Assembly: GCF_009711225.1 (NCBI RefSeq)
Contig: NZ_WMIE01000006.1
Location: 62,001 to 126,000 of the forward strand
Direction of reading: 5' to 3'
DNA from: Paracoccus aestuariivivens
Lineage (GTDB): Bacteria > Pseudomonadota > Alphaproteobacteria > Rhodobacterales > Rhodobacteraceae
DNA length: 64,000 nucleotides
Made by a program: the position numbers and the translations under genes. The number at the start of each line of letters is the position of its first letter. Position 1 is the stretch's first letter. The notes under the pieces were generated by a model. It was not told where the DNA came from and did no database searches. It was given only the letters and a program-made list of their open reading frames with translations. Of this stretch, positions 36,057 to 45,117 are shown piece after piece.

Positions 36057-36899
36057 ATGGCCGTTTCCTTTCCCACCCCCCGCCGCCTTGGCTACCGCCT
36101 GAACTGGACCGGAGCCCTTGCCGCGCTGGTCGTGCTGTTCTGGGCGCTGACCGCGATCATCGGCCCGTGGTTCATGCCCCATGACCCCGGCGAGATCGTC
36201 GATTTCGATTTCTTCGGCCCGATCACGGATCAACTGTGGCTGGGCTCGGACTATCTGGGCCGCGATATGTTCTCGCGCATCCTGATGGGCGCGCGCTATA
36301 CGGTCGGGATCTCGCTTGCGGCGGTCGTGCTGGCCTGCGCCTCGGGGGTGATCCTTGGCATGACGGCGGCGGTCAGCGGCGGCTGGTTCGACACGGTCCT
36401 GAGCCGTCTGTTCGACGCGCTGAACTCGATCCCGTCGAAACTGTTCGGGCTGGTCATGGTCGCGGCGGTAGGATCGTCGATTCCCGTCCTGATCCTTGTG
36501 CTTGCGGTCATCTACCTGCCCGGAGCCTTCCGCTTTGCCCGTGCGCTGGCCGTCAACATCAACACGATGGATTACGTCACCGTTGCCCGTGCCCGTGGCG
36601 AGCGCACCCCCTATCTGATCATGAACGAGATCCTGCCCAACATGACCGGACCGGTGCTGGCCGATGTCGGGCTGCGCTTTGTCTTCATCGTGCTGTTGCT
36701 GTCGGGTCTGTCGTTTCTGGGGCTGGGCGTGCAGCCGCCGTATGCGGACTGGGGCAGCCTTGTGCGCGAGAATATCGGCGGTCTGCCCTTTGCCGCTCCG
36801 GCAGTGATCATGCCCAGCCTTGCCATCGCCACCCTGACCATCAGCGTCAACCTGCTGATCGACAACCTGCCCACCAAGATCCGCGACCGGAGCGAATGA
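36057..36899 (+). CDS. Dipeptide-type ABC permease (DppC family)
   Basis: The 280-residue permease has DQLWLGSDYLGRDMFSRILMGARYTVGIS and the coupling loop VARARGERTPYLIMNEILPNMTGPVL, with a C-terminal QPPYADWGSLV as in DppC/OppC. The ATG at 36057 follows the DppB-like stop by 2 bases. Its TGA overlaps the start of the fused ATPase gene, indicating coupling. Confidence 0.92.
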   Translation: MAVSFPTPRRLGYRLNWTGALAALVVLFWALTAIIGPWFMPHDPGEIVDFDFFGPITDQLWLGSDYLGRDMFSRILMGARYTVGISLAAVVLACASGVILGMTAAVSGGWFDTVLSRLFDALNSIPSKLFGLVMVAAVGSSIPVLILVLAVIYLPGAFRFARALAVNINTMDYVTVARARGERTPYLIMNEILPNMTGPVLADVGLRFVFIVLLLSGLSFLGLGVQPPYADWGSLVRENIGGLPFAAPAVIMPSLAIATLTISVNLLIDNLPTKIRDRSE

Positions 36900-38539
36900 T
36901 GCAAAACCTTGTCGAAATCCGCGATCTTCGGGTCAAGGCCACCACCGATGCCGGCAATGTTCTTCCCATCATCAAGGGCGTCAGCTTCGACATCGCGCCG
37001 GGCGAGATCGTTGCGCTGATCGGGGAAAGCGGCTCGGGCAAGACCACCATCGCGCTGACCCTGATGGGCCATACCCGCAAAGGCTGCGAGATCACCGGCG
37101 GCGAGATCCTGCTCTCGGGTCAGGATGTCGTCCGCATGACCGAAGCCCAAAGGCAGGCCATGCGCGGGACCGAGGTCGCCTATGTCCCGCAAAGCGCCGC
37201 CGCCGCCTTCAACCCCGCCCTGCGACTGATCGATCAGGTCGTCGAGGTCGCCAAGATCCACGGCACCATGCCGATGGCCGAGGCCCGCGCCAAGGCAATC
37301 GATCTGTTCCGCGCCCTCGCGCTGCCCGACCCCGAAACCATCGGCAACCGCTATCCGCATCAGGTCTCGGGCGGACAGTTGCAACGGCTTTCGGCGGCGA
37401 TGGCCCTGATCGGCGGGCCGAAGCTGGTCATCTTCGACGAACCCACCACGGCGCTGGACGTCACCACCCAGATCGAGGTGCTGCGCGCCTTCAAATCGGT
37501 GATGAAGGAACGCGGCATGGCGGGGGTATATGTCAGCCACGATCTGGCGGTCGTCGCCCAGATCGCCGACCGGATCGTGGTCCTGAAGGGCGGCGAGGTG
37601 CAAGAGATCGGCGCGACCGCGCAGATTCTGCACCACCCCGCGCATCCCTATACGAACGAACTTCTATCCGCCTTCGAACCGCGGACATTCGCGCGCGCAG
37701 CAGATCCGGTCGCAGCCAACGCGCAGGTTCCCGTTCTGGAAGTCTCGCATGTCTTTGCCGGATACGGTCCCTTGGGCGCGGACAGGCTGCCGCACAAGCT
37801 GGTCCTGAAGGATGTCGGCTGCCGTCTGGAAAAGGGCTGCAACCTTGGCGTGATCGGCGAAAGCGGCTCGGGGAAATCGACGCTGGCGCGGGCGATTGCG
37901 GGCCTGCTTCCCCCCGCCAAGGGCAAGGTGCTGCTGAATGGCGAATTGTTGGAACCCGCCTCGGCGCAGCGCTCGAAAGAGGATCTGCGGCGGCTCCAGA
38001 TCGTGTTCCAACTGGCCGATACGGCGCTGAATCCGGCGCGCTCCATCGGCGATATCCTTGGCCGTCCGCTGACCTTCTATCACGGCCTGAAAGGCGCGGC
38101 CCGTCAGGCGCGGATCGCGGAACTGCTGGAAATGGTCCGCCTGCCCCGCACCATGATGCACCGTCTGCCCGCCGAACTGTCGGGCGGCCAGAAACAGCGC
38201 GTCAATCTGGCCCGTGCCTTGGCGGCAAACCCCGAGGTCATCCTGTGCGACGAGATCACCTCGGCGCTGGACACCGTGGTTGCGGCGGCGGTGATCGACC
38301 TGCTCAAGGAACTGCAGCGCGAACTGGACCTGTCCTATGTCTTCATCAGCCACGATCTGTCCACCGTGCAGGCCATCTGCGACGAGGTGATGGTAATGAA
38401 TGGCGGCGAGACGGTCGAAACGCTGCGCGCCCGCGACCTGCCGGACGGCGCGCGCCATCCCTATTCGCGGCTGCTGTTCGATTCCATCCCGCAACTGGAC
38501 ACCGGCTGGCTGGATCGCATCCCTGCCCGCGTCGCCTGA
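36896..38539 (+). CDS. Fused double ABC ATPase for dipeptide-type transport
   Basis: The 547-residue protein contains two complete ATPase cassettes, equivalent to DppD and DppF. The first has Walker A GESGSGKTT, signature VSGGQLQRLSAAMAL and Walker B VIFDEPTTALD. The second has [28 protein letters not shown] and VILCDEITSALD. Both have switch histidines (VSHDL, ISHDL). Two ATGs (36896 and 36899) are possible, and the first overlaps the permease stop. Fusion is common in this class. It powers the four-gene importer. Confidence 0.93.
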   Translation: MMQNLVEIRDLRVKATTDAGNVLPIIKGVSFDIAPGEIVALIGESGSGKTTIALTLMGHTRKGCEITGGEILLSGQDVVRMTEAQRQAMRGTEVAYVPQSAAAAFNPALRLIDQVVEVAKIHGTMPMAEARAKAIDLFRALALPDPETIGNRYPHQVSGGQLQRLSAAMALIGGPKLVIFDEPTTALDVTTQIEVLRAFKSVMKERGMAGVYVSHDLAVVAQIADRIVVLKGGEVQEIGATAQILHHPAHPYTNELLSAFEPRTFARAADPVAANAQVPVLEVSHVFAGYGPLGADRLPHKLVLKDVGCRLEKGCNLGVIGESGSGKSTLARAIAGLLPPAKGKVLLNGELLEPASAQRSKEDLRRLQIVFQLADTALNPARSIGDILGRPLTFYHGLKGAARQARIAELLEMVRLPRTMMHRLPAELSGGQKQRVNLARALAANPEVILCDEITSALDTVVAAAVIDLLKELQRELDLSYVFISHDLSTVQAICDEVMVMNGGETVETLRARDLPDGARHPYSRLLFDSIPQLDTGWLDRIPARVA

Positions 38540-38556
38540 TCCCGCCCCCGAACCAC

Positions 38557-39036
38557 CTAAAGCTTGAAGATATTCTTCAGCGGAAGGTGGTTCTTCACAA
38601 AGGGCGATTTCATCACGACAAAGCTGAAGTATTTGTCGATGCCGATCTCGCGGTCGATCAGCCCCTCCATGATGGCCTGATAATCCGTGATGCCGCCGGT
38701 GACGAATTTCAGCAGATAGTCATAACCGCCCGAGATCAGGTGGCATTCGATGCATTCCTCGACCTTCATCATCGCCTCCTGGAAGCGGGCGAAATCGATC
38801 TGGCGGTGGTTCTTCAGCGTGACCTCGGTAAAGACGGTCAGGGTCGGCCCCAGTCTGGCAAGGTCGATCTGGGCCGAATAGCCCGTGATGAAACCCGCCT
38901 GCTGCAATTTCTTGACCCGCATCAGGCAGGGGCTGGGCGACAGATGGACCAGTTCGGCCAACTCGACATTGGTGATACGGCCATTGCGTTGCAACTCGTG
39001 CAGGATGCGGATGTCGATACGGTCCAGTTTCAACAT
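38557..39036 (-). CDS. Lrp/AsnC family transcriptional regulator
   Basis: The 159-residue protein has an N-terminal helix-turn-helix (LDRIDIRILHELQRNGRITNVELAELVHLSPSPCLMRVKKLQQAGFI). A RAM ligand domain follows, with GGYDYLLKFVTGGITDYQAIMEGLI. The ATG at 39036 is preceded by GAGG. It is convergent with the transporter operon and divergent from the oxidoreductase at 39256. As the only Lrp-type protein in the locus, with family-typical 15-base palindromes at several promoters, it is the best candidate for the regulon described in the findings. Confidence 0.92.
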   Translation of the reverse strand: MLKLDRIDIRILHELQRNGRITNVELAELVHLSPSPCLMRVKKLQQAGFITGYSAQIDLARLGPTLTVFTEVTLKNHRQIDFARFQEAMMKVEECIECHLISGGYDYLLKFVTGGITDYQAIMEGLIDREIGIDKYFSFVVMKSPFVKNHLPLKNIFKL

Positions 39037-39166
39037 GGTGGCCTCGTGAATGCGTGCAAGGACGCTACGCATAAAATTCTGCGACCTCAACCCGATCTAC
39101 CGTCAAAAACGCATCGTCCCTGTCACATTTCTCGGAAAACTAGGCCGCTGTCACAGACCGCCAGTT

Positions 39167-39181
39167 CGGCATAATATTTCA
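39167..39181. promoter_or_regulatory. Half-conserved regulon box (box 5) between Lrp and DAO genes
   Basis: CGGCA-TAATA-TTTCA keeps the left arm and the central TAATA of box 4 (nine bases GCATAATAT are identical), but the right arm is lost. It lies 74 bases before the oxidoreductase ATG and 130 bases before the Lrp start. It may be weak or fortuitous. Confidence 0.3.
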
Positions 39182-39255
39182 TCACCGCAGCAGATGCGGC
39201 ACATGCTTTGGCCCCTATCGGCTAGTCTGGCGGGCAACGAACCAAGGAGTCCGCC

Positions 39256-40575
39256 ATGCCCGCCCCCCTGATGCAGATCGAGACGGAAGCCGCAATTCCG
39301 GCACGCGCGGATATTGTCGTCATCGGTGGCGGGATCGTCGGCACATGCGCGGCCTATTATCTTGCGCAGCGCGGCATGTCGGTCGTCCTGCTGGAAAAGG
39401 GCCGGATCGGCGCCGAGCAGTCCAGCCGCAACTGGGGCTGGTGCCGCCAGCAGAACCGCGACGCGCGGGAATTGCCGATCTCGACCCGCAGCCTTGATCT
39501 TTGGGACCGTTTCGCCGCCGAGATCGGCGAGGATACCGGATTCCGCCGTTGCGGGCTGCTGTACCTGTCCAATGACGAGGCCGAGATCGCGGGTTGGGCG
39601 CGCTGGCGCGACTTCGCCCGGGGCGAGGGCGTGGTCACGCATATGCTGTCCGCGTCCGAGGCCACGGCCCGCGGCAAGGCCTCGGGGAAATCATGGGCTG
39701 GCGGCGTCTTTTCCCCCACCGACGGAACCGCCGATCCGTCACGCGCCGCGCCGGTGATCGCGCGTGGCGTCGTGAAACATGGCGGACGGGTCATTCAGGG
39801 CTGCGCCGCGCGCGGACTTGAACTTGAGGCGGGCGCGGTATCCGGCGTCATCACCGAAAAGGGCGTCATCAAGACGCGCGCCGTCGTCATGGCGGGCGGG
39901 GCTTGGGCCTCGTCATTCGTGAACCAGCTTGGACTGCGCTTTCCGCAGGCCAGCGTGCGGTCCTCGATTCTGGCAGTCGGCGCGGGCGCGGAACTGCCGG
40001 ATGCGGTGCATACCAGCTATATCTCGGTCACGCGGCGCGGCGACGGTGGCTACACGCTGGCCGTTTCTGGTGCGGCGCGGGTCGATGTGACGCCGCAACA
40101 GATGCGCTACTGGAGCAAATTCCTGCCGATGTTCTTCAAGCGGCGGAAATCGCTGGCGCCGGGCGGGTTGCAGGGCTGGACCTCGGGGCATGAGACGCTG
40201 GGCCGCTGGAAGCTGGACCGCGTCACGCCGATGGAGCGGATGCGGATCCTTGATCCCCGCCCCGACCAAGCGCAGATCGACCTGACGCTGGCCCGCGCGC
40301 GAGAGATATTTCCCGCGCTCAAGCAGGCTGCGGTCACCTCGGGCTGGGCAGGGTTCATCGACAGCACGCCCGACGGTGTGCCCGCCATCGGCGAAACCCG
40401 CATTCCCGGCCTGATGCTGGCCGCCGGATTCAGCGGCCATGGCTTTGGGATCGGGCCGGGCGCGGGGCATCTGATCGCGGATCTGGTGACGGGAACGGCT
40501 CCGATCGTCGATCCCGAGCCTTATCACCCCGCCCGTCTGGACCAATCGGTCTGGGGCAAGGTCGCGGATTTCTGA
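39256..40575 (+). CDS. DAO-family FAD-dependent oxidoreductase
   Basis: The 439-residue flavoenzyme has DIVVIGGGIVGTCAAYYLAQRGMSVVLLEKG, the FAD loop EQSSRNWGWCRQQNRD, and a C-terminal PGLMLAAGFSGHGFGIGPGAG. The SSRNWGW motif places it in a different branch from the PuuB-like enzymes at 27730 and 46215. It is perhaps an amine or D-amino-acid dehydrogenase using a membrane electron acceptor. Start is the ATG at 39256, preceded by AAGGAG. It is divergent from the Lrp regulator and followed by a terminator. Confidence 0.85.
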   Translation: MPAPLMQIETEAAIPARADIVVIGGGIVGTCAAYYLAQRGMSVVLLEKGRIGAEQSSRNWGWCRQQNRDARELPISTRSLDLWDRFAAEIGEDTGFRRCGLLYLSNDEAEIAGWARWRDFARGEGVVTHMLSASEATARGKASGKSWAGGVFSPTDGTADPSRAAPVIARGVVKHGGRVIQGCAARGLELEAGAVSGVITEKGVIKTRAVVMAGGAWASSFVNQLGLRFPQASVRSSILAVGAGAELPDAVHTSYISVTRRGDGGYTLAVSGAARVDVTPQQMRYWSKFLPMFFKRRKSLAPGGLQGWTSGHETLGRWKLDRVTPMERMRILDPRPDQAQIDLTLARAREIFPALKQAAVTSGWAGFIDSTPDGVPAIGETRIPGLMLAAGFSGHGFGIGPGAGHLIADLVTGTAPIVDPEPYHPARLDQSVWGKVADF

Positions 40576-40585
40576 AACGTCGTGT

Positions 40586-40605
40586 CGGGGGCGATGCCGC
40601 CCCCG
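40586..40605. terminator. Bidirectional stem-loop terminator
   Basis: An eight-pair perfect GC stem (40586-40593 with 40598-40605) with a four-base loop sits between two convergent genes (oxidoreductase and GNAT). No strong T-run is present on either side. Confidence 0.6.
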
Positions 40606-40611
40606 TCCGCC

Positions 40612-41478
40612 TTAGCCAAGCGCCTGATTGACCAGCCCAAAGGTTCTGGCCGCGCCGACCGGATCGGGCAGGCGCTCCAGCGACATGCGTTGCACGCTGT
40701 CGAAATCGACGATGCCCGCAGCCTCGAGAAAATCGAAGAACACCCCCTGAGGCTCGCGGGTATCGACCCGCAGGAACTCGCCCCGATGCGCGGCGATGAA
40801 GGGGCCGCACAGCGCCATCGCATCGGCTTCGTTCTCGGCCACGATGGGACCGATCACCCGACCCCGCCCGAAATGGCGCATCAGCGAAAATCCCGTGATG
40901 CGGCCCGCGCGTTCGATCACCAGACCCTCGGACACGGCCAGAACGGCGGCCATCACCTCGGGGCGGGCGACGCCCATCGCGTCGGTGTCCAGTTGCAGGA
41001 TCTGCGCGCGGTCGGCGGGTTGCATTGCCCGCGCCCCAAGCGGATATTCGGGACAATCCGTGACGATGCCGTTCATCTGCGCGACGCGGGCAAGCGTCTG
41101 GAACCCCAGCGAGACGTAAAGCCGGTAGGCCTCTTTGGTGGCGTTCAGCACCCGCGCGCGGCCATGGGTCTCGTCCAGAACGCGGCGCATCAGCCAGCGC
41201 CCTGCCCCCTGATCCTGCAGGCGCGGCGAGGTGATCACCATCCCGATCGAGGCGACGTTCTGCGAAAACGGAAACCACATCGCCGAGCCGAAAATCCGGC
41301 CGATCTGGTCACGGGCGACCCAGCCATGACCAAGCCCGATCGCCATGGCCCAGTCGTCGGCACGATGCGGCCAGCTGACCGAGACCGACAATTCGTGCAG
41401 CCGCGGGATATCGGCAGGGGTCATCGGATCTATGCTCAGCTCATAGCCGCCGATGTCGAGTGTCTCTGCAAGTTCCAA
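40612..41478 (-). CDS. GNAT family N-acetyltransferase, tandem-domain type (TTG start)
   Basis: The 288-residue protein has an N-terminal GNAT domain (QDQGAGRWLMRRVLDE acetyl-CoA loop) and a C-terminal acetyltransferase-like half with HFGRGRVIGPIVAEN. It is the paralogue of the protein at 29975-30790 (shared WPHR.DDWA and FGRG.V.GP patterns). I chose TTG at 41478, since AGGAG stands 6 bases upstream. A further in-frame TTG at 41544 lacks a ribosome-binding site. It probably acetylates an amine related to the surrounding oxidases. The gap to the GMC gene upstream is 160 bases with nothing recognisable. Confidence 0.8.
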   Translation of the reverse strand: MELAETLDIGGYELSIDPMTPADIPRLHELSVSVSWPHRADDWAMAIGLGHGWVARDQIGRIFGSAMWFPFSQNVASIGMVITSPRLQDQGAGRWLMRRVLDETHGRARVLNATKEAYRLYVSLGFQTLARVAQMNGIVTDCPEYPLGARAMQPADRAQILQLDTDAMGVARPEVMAAVLAVSEGLVIERAGRITGFSLMRHFGRGRVIGPIVAENEADAMALCGPFIAAHRGEFLRVDTREPQGVFFDFLEAAGIVDFDSVQRMSLERLPDPVGAARTFGLVNQALG

Positions 41479-41637
41479 GCTGCGCTCCTGCCCGTGGCTG
41501 CCGTAGCGCCATGGTAAAGCGGATACGGAAGCGCATCGAAACAAAAACCGAGCGTCAAACAGAATTTCCTGCTAAATCACCCCTCTGGCAAAGTAGGCAC
41601 TTCAGCCCACTCGCCTGCGGGTCCACGACACGAAAGA

Positions 41638-43320
41638 TCAGCGCATTGCGGCCTTGAGCTTGTCCGCGATCCGTTCGGCCAGCATGATGGTCGGGATATT
41701 TGTGTTGGCGCAGGGGATCGAGGGCATCAGCGAGGCATCGACCACATGCAGCCCGCGCATACCGTGAACCGCCCCGTCGCTGCCGGTCACCGCGTCCGGA
41801 TCGCCCGCAGCACCCATCCTGCAGGTGCCCGAGGCATGCCATGTGCCGCCGACATTCGCGCGTACGAAATCTTCCAGCATTTTTTCATCCGATAACAAGG
41901 CTTTCAGGGTAACGCCTTGCGTGACCAGCCCGTGGATCAGCGCCTGCCGCAGCGGTCCGGCACAGTCGAGCAAGGCCGAGAACACCCCGCGCTGGACCGC
42001 GTTCCAGCGACCAAGGGCGGCAATGCGCGCGACGCGGGGCGTGTAGCTGGTCGGGAAAACCGGCCCGCAAGTCGCGGTCACTCCGGGCGCGGCCAGGGCC
42101 CATGCCCCCATGCGGACGGCGCCCTTCAGGCGCTCCAGATCGCGCGGGTCCGACAGCATGTTGAAGTCCACCTCGGGGCCGGTCGCCGTATCGGCCGAAA
42201 CCAGCCGGACCCGCCCGCGCGAATAGGATTTGTTCACCCAGAAAAAGATCGAGCCGATCCGCGCCCCGACCGAATGCCAGCCCGAACGGGACAGGATCGC
42301 GCCGTGCATGTCGCCGGGCGGTGTGCCCGCAACCCCCGAGGAATAACGCCATACCCCCTGTTCATGGTGTTCGTCAGGGTCGCGGACGCGCATGGCGGGG
42401 GGCAGGTAGGTGCCAAGCGCGATCGAGGGATGCTCCATCAGGTTCGCCCCGACACCACGCAGATCGGCGACCGGACTGATCCCCAATCCGCGCAACTCGG
42501 CCGCCGGACCGATGCCCGAGCGCAACAGCATCGCCGGACTGTGGATCGCCCCCAGACTCAGGACCGTGCGGCGGGCCTGAATGCGCAGGACCGCGCCCGA
42601 GGCCGACGCTACTTCCGCCCCGCTGACCTGACGGTTTTCGATCAGCAGACGCATGGCCTGATGGTCACTCAGGATGCGCAGGTTCGGGCGGGCGCGGACC
42701 TCGGGTGTCAGCCATGTCAACGAGGTCGGCTGGCGTTGGCCGATATCGGACTGGCCGACCGCCCCGCGAAAGACGCCGTCCTGCCACGCTCCGTTCTGGT
42801 CGGGGCGGACCGGATGGCCCTGCGCGTCCAGCGATGCCATGACCTGCGCCACGAACGGCGATAGCGCCGCATGGTCGGGACGCCGGATTTTCAGTGGACC
42901 GTCATCGCCATGCAGCGGCCCCGCGAAATCGCGATCATGTTCCAGCTTGCGGAAATAGGGCAGGACATGGTCCCAATCCCACCCTTCGGCCCCCAGCGCG
43001 GCCCATTCGTCGTAATCGGCTGGGGCGCCGCGGTTCGACATCAGCGCGTTGATCGCCGAGCCCCCGCCCATGACGCGGGCCTGCTCGTAGCGCCGCGCGG
43101 GGCCTTTGCCATAGGTCGCGCGCAGCCCCTGCCAGATGTTGCGCGGGTCCAGATAGGCCCGCCCCGGATAGCGCGAGGCGATCTCGGACGGAAGCGCGGG
43201 GGGCAGGATGTCGCGCCCCGCCTCGACCAGCACCACCTGCAAGGCGGGGATTTCGGACAGGCGGGCGGCCAGCACGCAGCCCGCCGAGCCGCCGCCAAGG
43301 ATCAGGATGTCGGTCTGCAT
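41638..43320 (-). CDS. GMC-family FAD oxidoreductase (choline dehydrogenase-like)
   Basis: The 560-residue flavoenzyme has the FAD loop LILGGGSAGCVLAARLSE, PROSITE-like YEQARVMGGGSAINALM, and the catalytic histidine in GGTWHASGTCRMG. The second active-site histidine is replaced by asparagine (PCANTNIPT), as is common in bacterial choline/alcohol dehydrogenases. It oxidises an alcohol, perhaps an amino-alcohol, to an aldehyde. It lies 6 bases behind a PotC-type permease as last gene of a transporter operon, so its substrate is likely the imported compound. Confidence 0.9.
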   Translation of the reverse strand: MQTDILILGGGSAGCVLAARLSEIPALQVVLVEAGRDILPPALPSEIASRYPGRAYLDPRNIWQGLRATYGKGPARRYEQARVMGGGSAINALMSNRGAPADYDEWAALGAEGWDWDHVLPYFRKLEHDRDFAGPLHGDDGPLKIRRPDHAALSPFVAQVMASLDAQGHPVRPDQNGAWQDGVFRGAVGQSDIGQRQPTSLTWLTPEVRARPNLRILSDHQAMRLLIENRQVSGAEVASASGAVLRIQARRTVLSLGAIHSPAMLLRSGIGPAAELRGLGISPVADLRGVGANLMEHPSIALGTYLPPAMRVRDPDEHHEQGVWRYSSGVAGTPPGDMHGAILSRSGWHSVGARIGSIFFWVNKSYSRGRVRLVSADTATGPEVDFNMLSDPRDLERLKGAVRMGAWALAAPGVTATCGPVFPTSYTPRVARIAALGRWNAVQRGVFSALLDCAGPLRQALIHGLVTQGVTLKALLSDEKMLEDFVRANVGGTWHASGTCRMGAAGDPDAVTGSDGAVHGMRGLHVVDASLMPSIPCANTNIPTIMLAERIADKLKAAMR

Positions 43321-43326
43321 CGGTTC

Positions 43327-44133
43327 CTAGGCCCTGCCCCGCGCCGCCGAGGCGCGACCGTTCATCGCCATCAGAAGAACCATGATGAACGAGATGCCGG
43401 TCAGCAACGTCGAGATCGCGGCGATGGTCGGGTCGATCTCGTCGCGCAGCGCGGTGAACATGCGCTTGGTCAGCGTCTGGTAATCCCCGCCCGAGATGAA
43501 CAGCGACACCACCGTCTCGTCCAGCGCCGAGATGAACGCGAACAGCATACCGGTGATGACCGAGGGCCGGATCTGCGGCAGAACCACCGCGAAAAAGGCG
43601 CGCCAGCGGTTCATGCCAAGGCTGCGGGCGACCATTTCCTGCGTCGGATCGAATTTGCGCAACCCGACCAGCACCGATGTGATGACATAGGGCATCCCCA
43701 GCATGACATTGGCAAGGATCAGCCCCGACATCGTCGCGATCAGCCCGACCTGCGCATAGACCAGAAACACGCCGACCGCCGTGATCACGATCGGGACAAC
43801 CAGCGGCAGCAGAAGCACGACCTGAAGGTTCCTGATCCAGCGCGACTGGGTCATGTTCAGGGCATAGGCCGCCGCCGTGCCGATGACCGTCGCCAGAACC
43901 GAACTGGAGGTGGCAAGGATCAGGCTGGTCTTGGTCGCCTGCATCCATGCGGGGTTGGTCAGATAGGCCTCGTACCAGCGCAGCGACCAGCTTGGCGGCG
44001 GAAAGCTTAGAAACCGCGCGCCCGAGAAGGACATGGGCACGATGATCAGGACAGGAATGATCAGCCATAGCAGGGTGATGCCGACGAACACCCGCAACAG
44101 GATCTGGCTTGGCGACAGGGAAACACGTTCCAT
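43327..44133 (-). CDS. Spermidine/putrescine-type ABC permease (PotC family)
   Basis: The 268-residue membrane protein has about six helices and the coupling loop KFDPTQEMVARSLGMNRWRAFFAVVLPQIRPS, with FLSFPPPSWSLRWYEAY near the N terminus, as in PotC. It pairs with the PotB-type permease 4 bases upstream. Nothing suggests truncation. Confidence 0.92.
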   Translation of the reverse strand: MERVSLSPSQILLRVFVGITLLWLIIPVLIIVPMSFSGARFLSFPPPSWSLRWYEAYLTNPAWMQATKTSLILATSSSVLATVIGTAAAYALNMTQSRWIRNLQVVLLLPLVVPIVITAVGVFLVYAQVGLIATMSGLILANVMLGMPYVITSVLVGLRKFDPTQEMVARSLGMNRWRAFFAVVLPQIRPSVITGMLFAFISALDETVVSLFISGGDYQTLTKRMFTALRDEIDPTIAAISTLLTGISFIMVLLMAMNGRASAARGRA

Positions 44134-44137
44134 CGGA

Positions 44138-45010
44138 TTACCTCGTGCCCATGATGCGTTCGAAGGGGATCAGCGTGCTGGCCAGACGGAAGATCAGGAA
44201 GACCAGCAGCAACAGGACCATCGAGATCGACGAAGCCGCGCCCCATTCATTGTATAGTTCGATGTTGCGCGACACGAGCATCGACACAAGGAAGGTCCGG
44301 CCACCGCCCAGCAGTTCGGGCGTGATGTAGAAGCCCAGCGTCAGGACAAAGACCAGCACCGATCCGGCGATGACTCCGGGCAGCGACAGGGGCAGAAATA
44401 CCGACCGGAACACCAGCCAGCCGCCACCGCCAAGGCTCGCGCCCGCCATCTCCAGTTCCGCGGGGATCTTCTTCATCGTGGCGTAAAGCGGCAGAACCAT
44501 GAAGGGCAGCAGGATATGCAGCGTCGCCATGACGGTTCCGAATTCGTTGTTGACCAGAATCAACGGCTTGTCGATCACGCCGGATTCGACCAGCACGGTG
44601 TTCACCAGCCCGCGCCTTTGCAGCAGGATCAGCCATGCATAGGCCCGCACCAGAACGCTGGTCCAGAAGGGCAGCAGCACCATGCCAAGGATGATCGGCG
44701 GCCAGATCCCCTGCGATTTCGCCGCGACATAGGCCAGCGGATAGCCCAGCAGCAAAGCGGCGATCGTGACCAGAAAGGCGATGCGGAAGGTCTGGACAAA
44801 GGAGGACAGATAGACCGTATCGGTCAGGAACCGCTGGTAATGGACCAGCGTGAAGCCGTCCGGCCCCTGGAACGACTGCCAGCACATCCACAACAGCGGG
44901 CCGATCAGCAGAAGGCCCACCACCGTCACCGCCGGAGCCAGCAGGATCAGGATCATGCGCCGCTCGCGCCGTTCCTCGGAAGTAAGGCCGGTATTCGCGT
45001 CTTGGGCCAT
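44138..45010 (-). CDS. Spermidine/putrescine-type ABC permease (PotB family)
   Basis: The 290-residue permease has an N-terminal helix starting ILILLAPAVTVVGLLLIGPLLWM and the coupling loop PAELEMAGASLGGGGWLVFRSVFLPLSLPGV of the PotB family. I chose the ATG at 45010 because GGGGGAA precedes it; upstream in-frame codons give a low-complexity, unrelated extension. It follows the binding-protein gene after 107 bases that contain two stem-loops. Confidence 0.9.
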   Translation of the reverse strand: MAQDANTGLTSEERRERRMILILLAPAVTVVGLLLIGPLLWMCWQSFQGPDGFTLVHYQRFLTDTVYLSSFVQTFRIAFLVTIAALLLGYPLAYVAAKSQGIWPPIILGMVLLPFWTSVLVRAYAWLILLQRRGLVNTVLVESGVIDKPLILVNNEFGTVMATLHILLPFMVLPLYATMKKIPAELEMAGASLGGGGWLVFRSVFLPLSLPGVIAGSVLVFVLTLGFYITPELLGGGRTFLVSMLVSRNIELYNEWGAASSISMVLLLLVFLIFRLASTLIPFERIMGTR

Positions 45011-45032
45011 CGCGTTCCCCCTAAGGCTCGGG

Positions 45033-45085
45033 ACCGGCGGCGACCGGTGCGATTGCGGACCGAGCGAAGGACGCGGCCAAGCCGC
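45033..45085 (-). terminator. Two stem-loops between binding-protein and permease genes
   Basis: ACCGG/CCGGT (45033-45048) and GCGGC/GCCGC (45073-45085) form short stems within the 107-base gap. As with other solute-binding protein genes, these may protect the upstream mRNA end and reduce permease expression. No T-run is seen. Confidence 0.35.
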
Positions 45086-45117
45086 ATCCCCTTCCGTCCG
45101 TGTGTCGGGTGCGCTGC

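Noticed and set aside
21897-39036. Idea that the locus is an ectoine-degradation cluster (Lrp/AsnC regulator, deacetylase, aminotransferase, ALDH)
   Set aside because: The ectoine hydrolase gene and a dedicated ectoine transporter are missing. The dehydrogenase and oxidase set does not fit.
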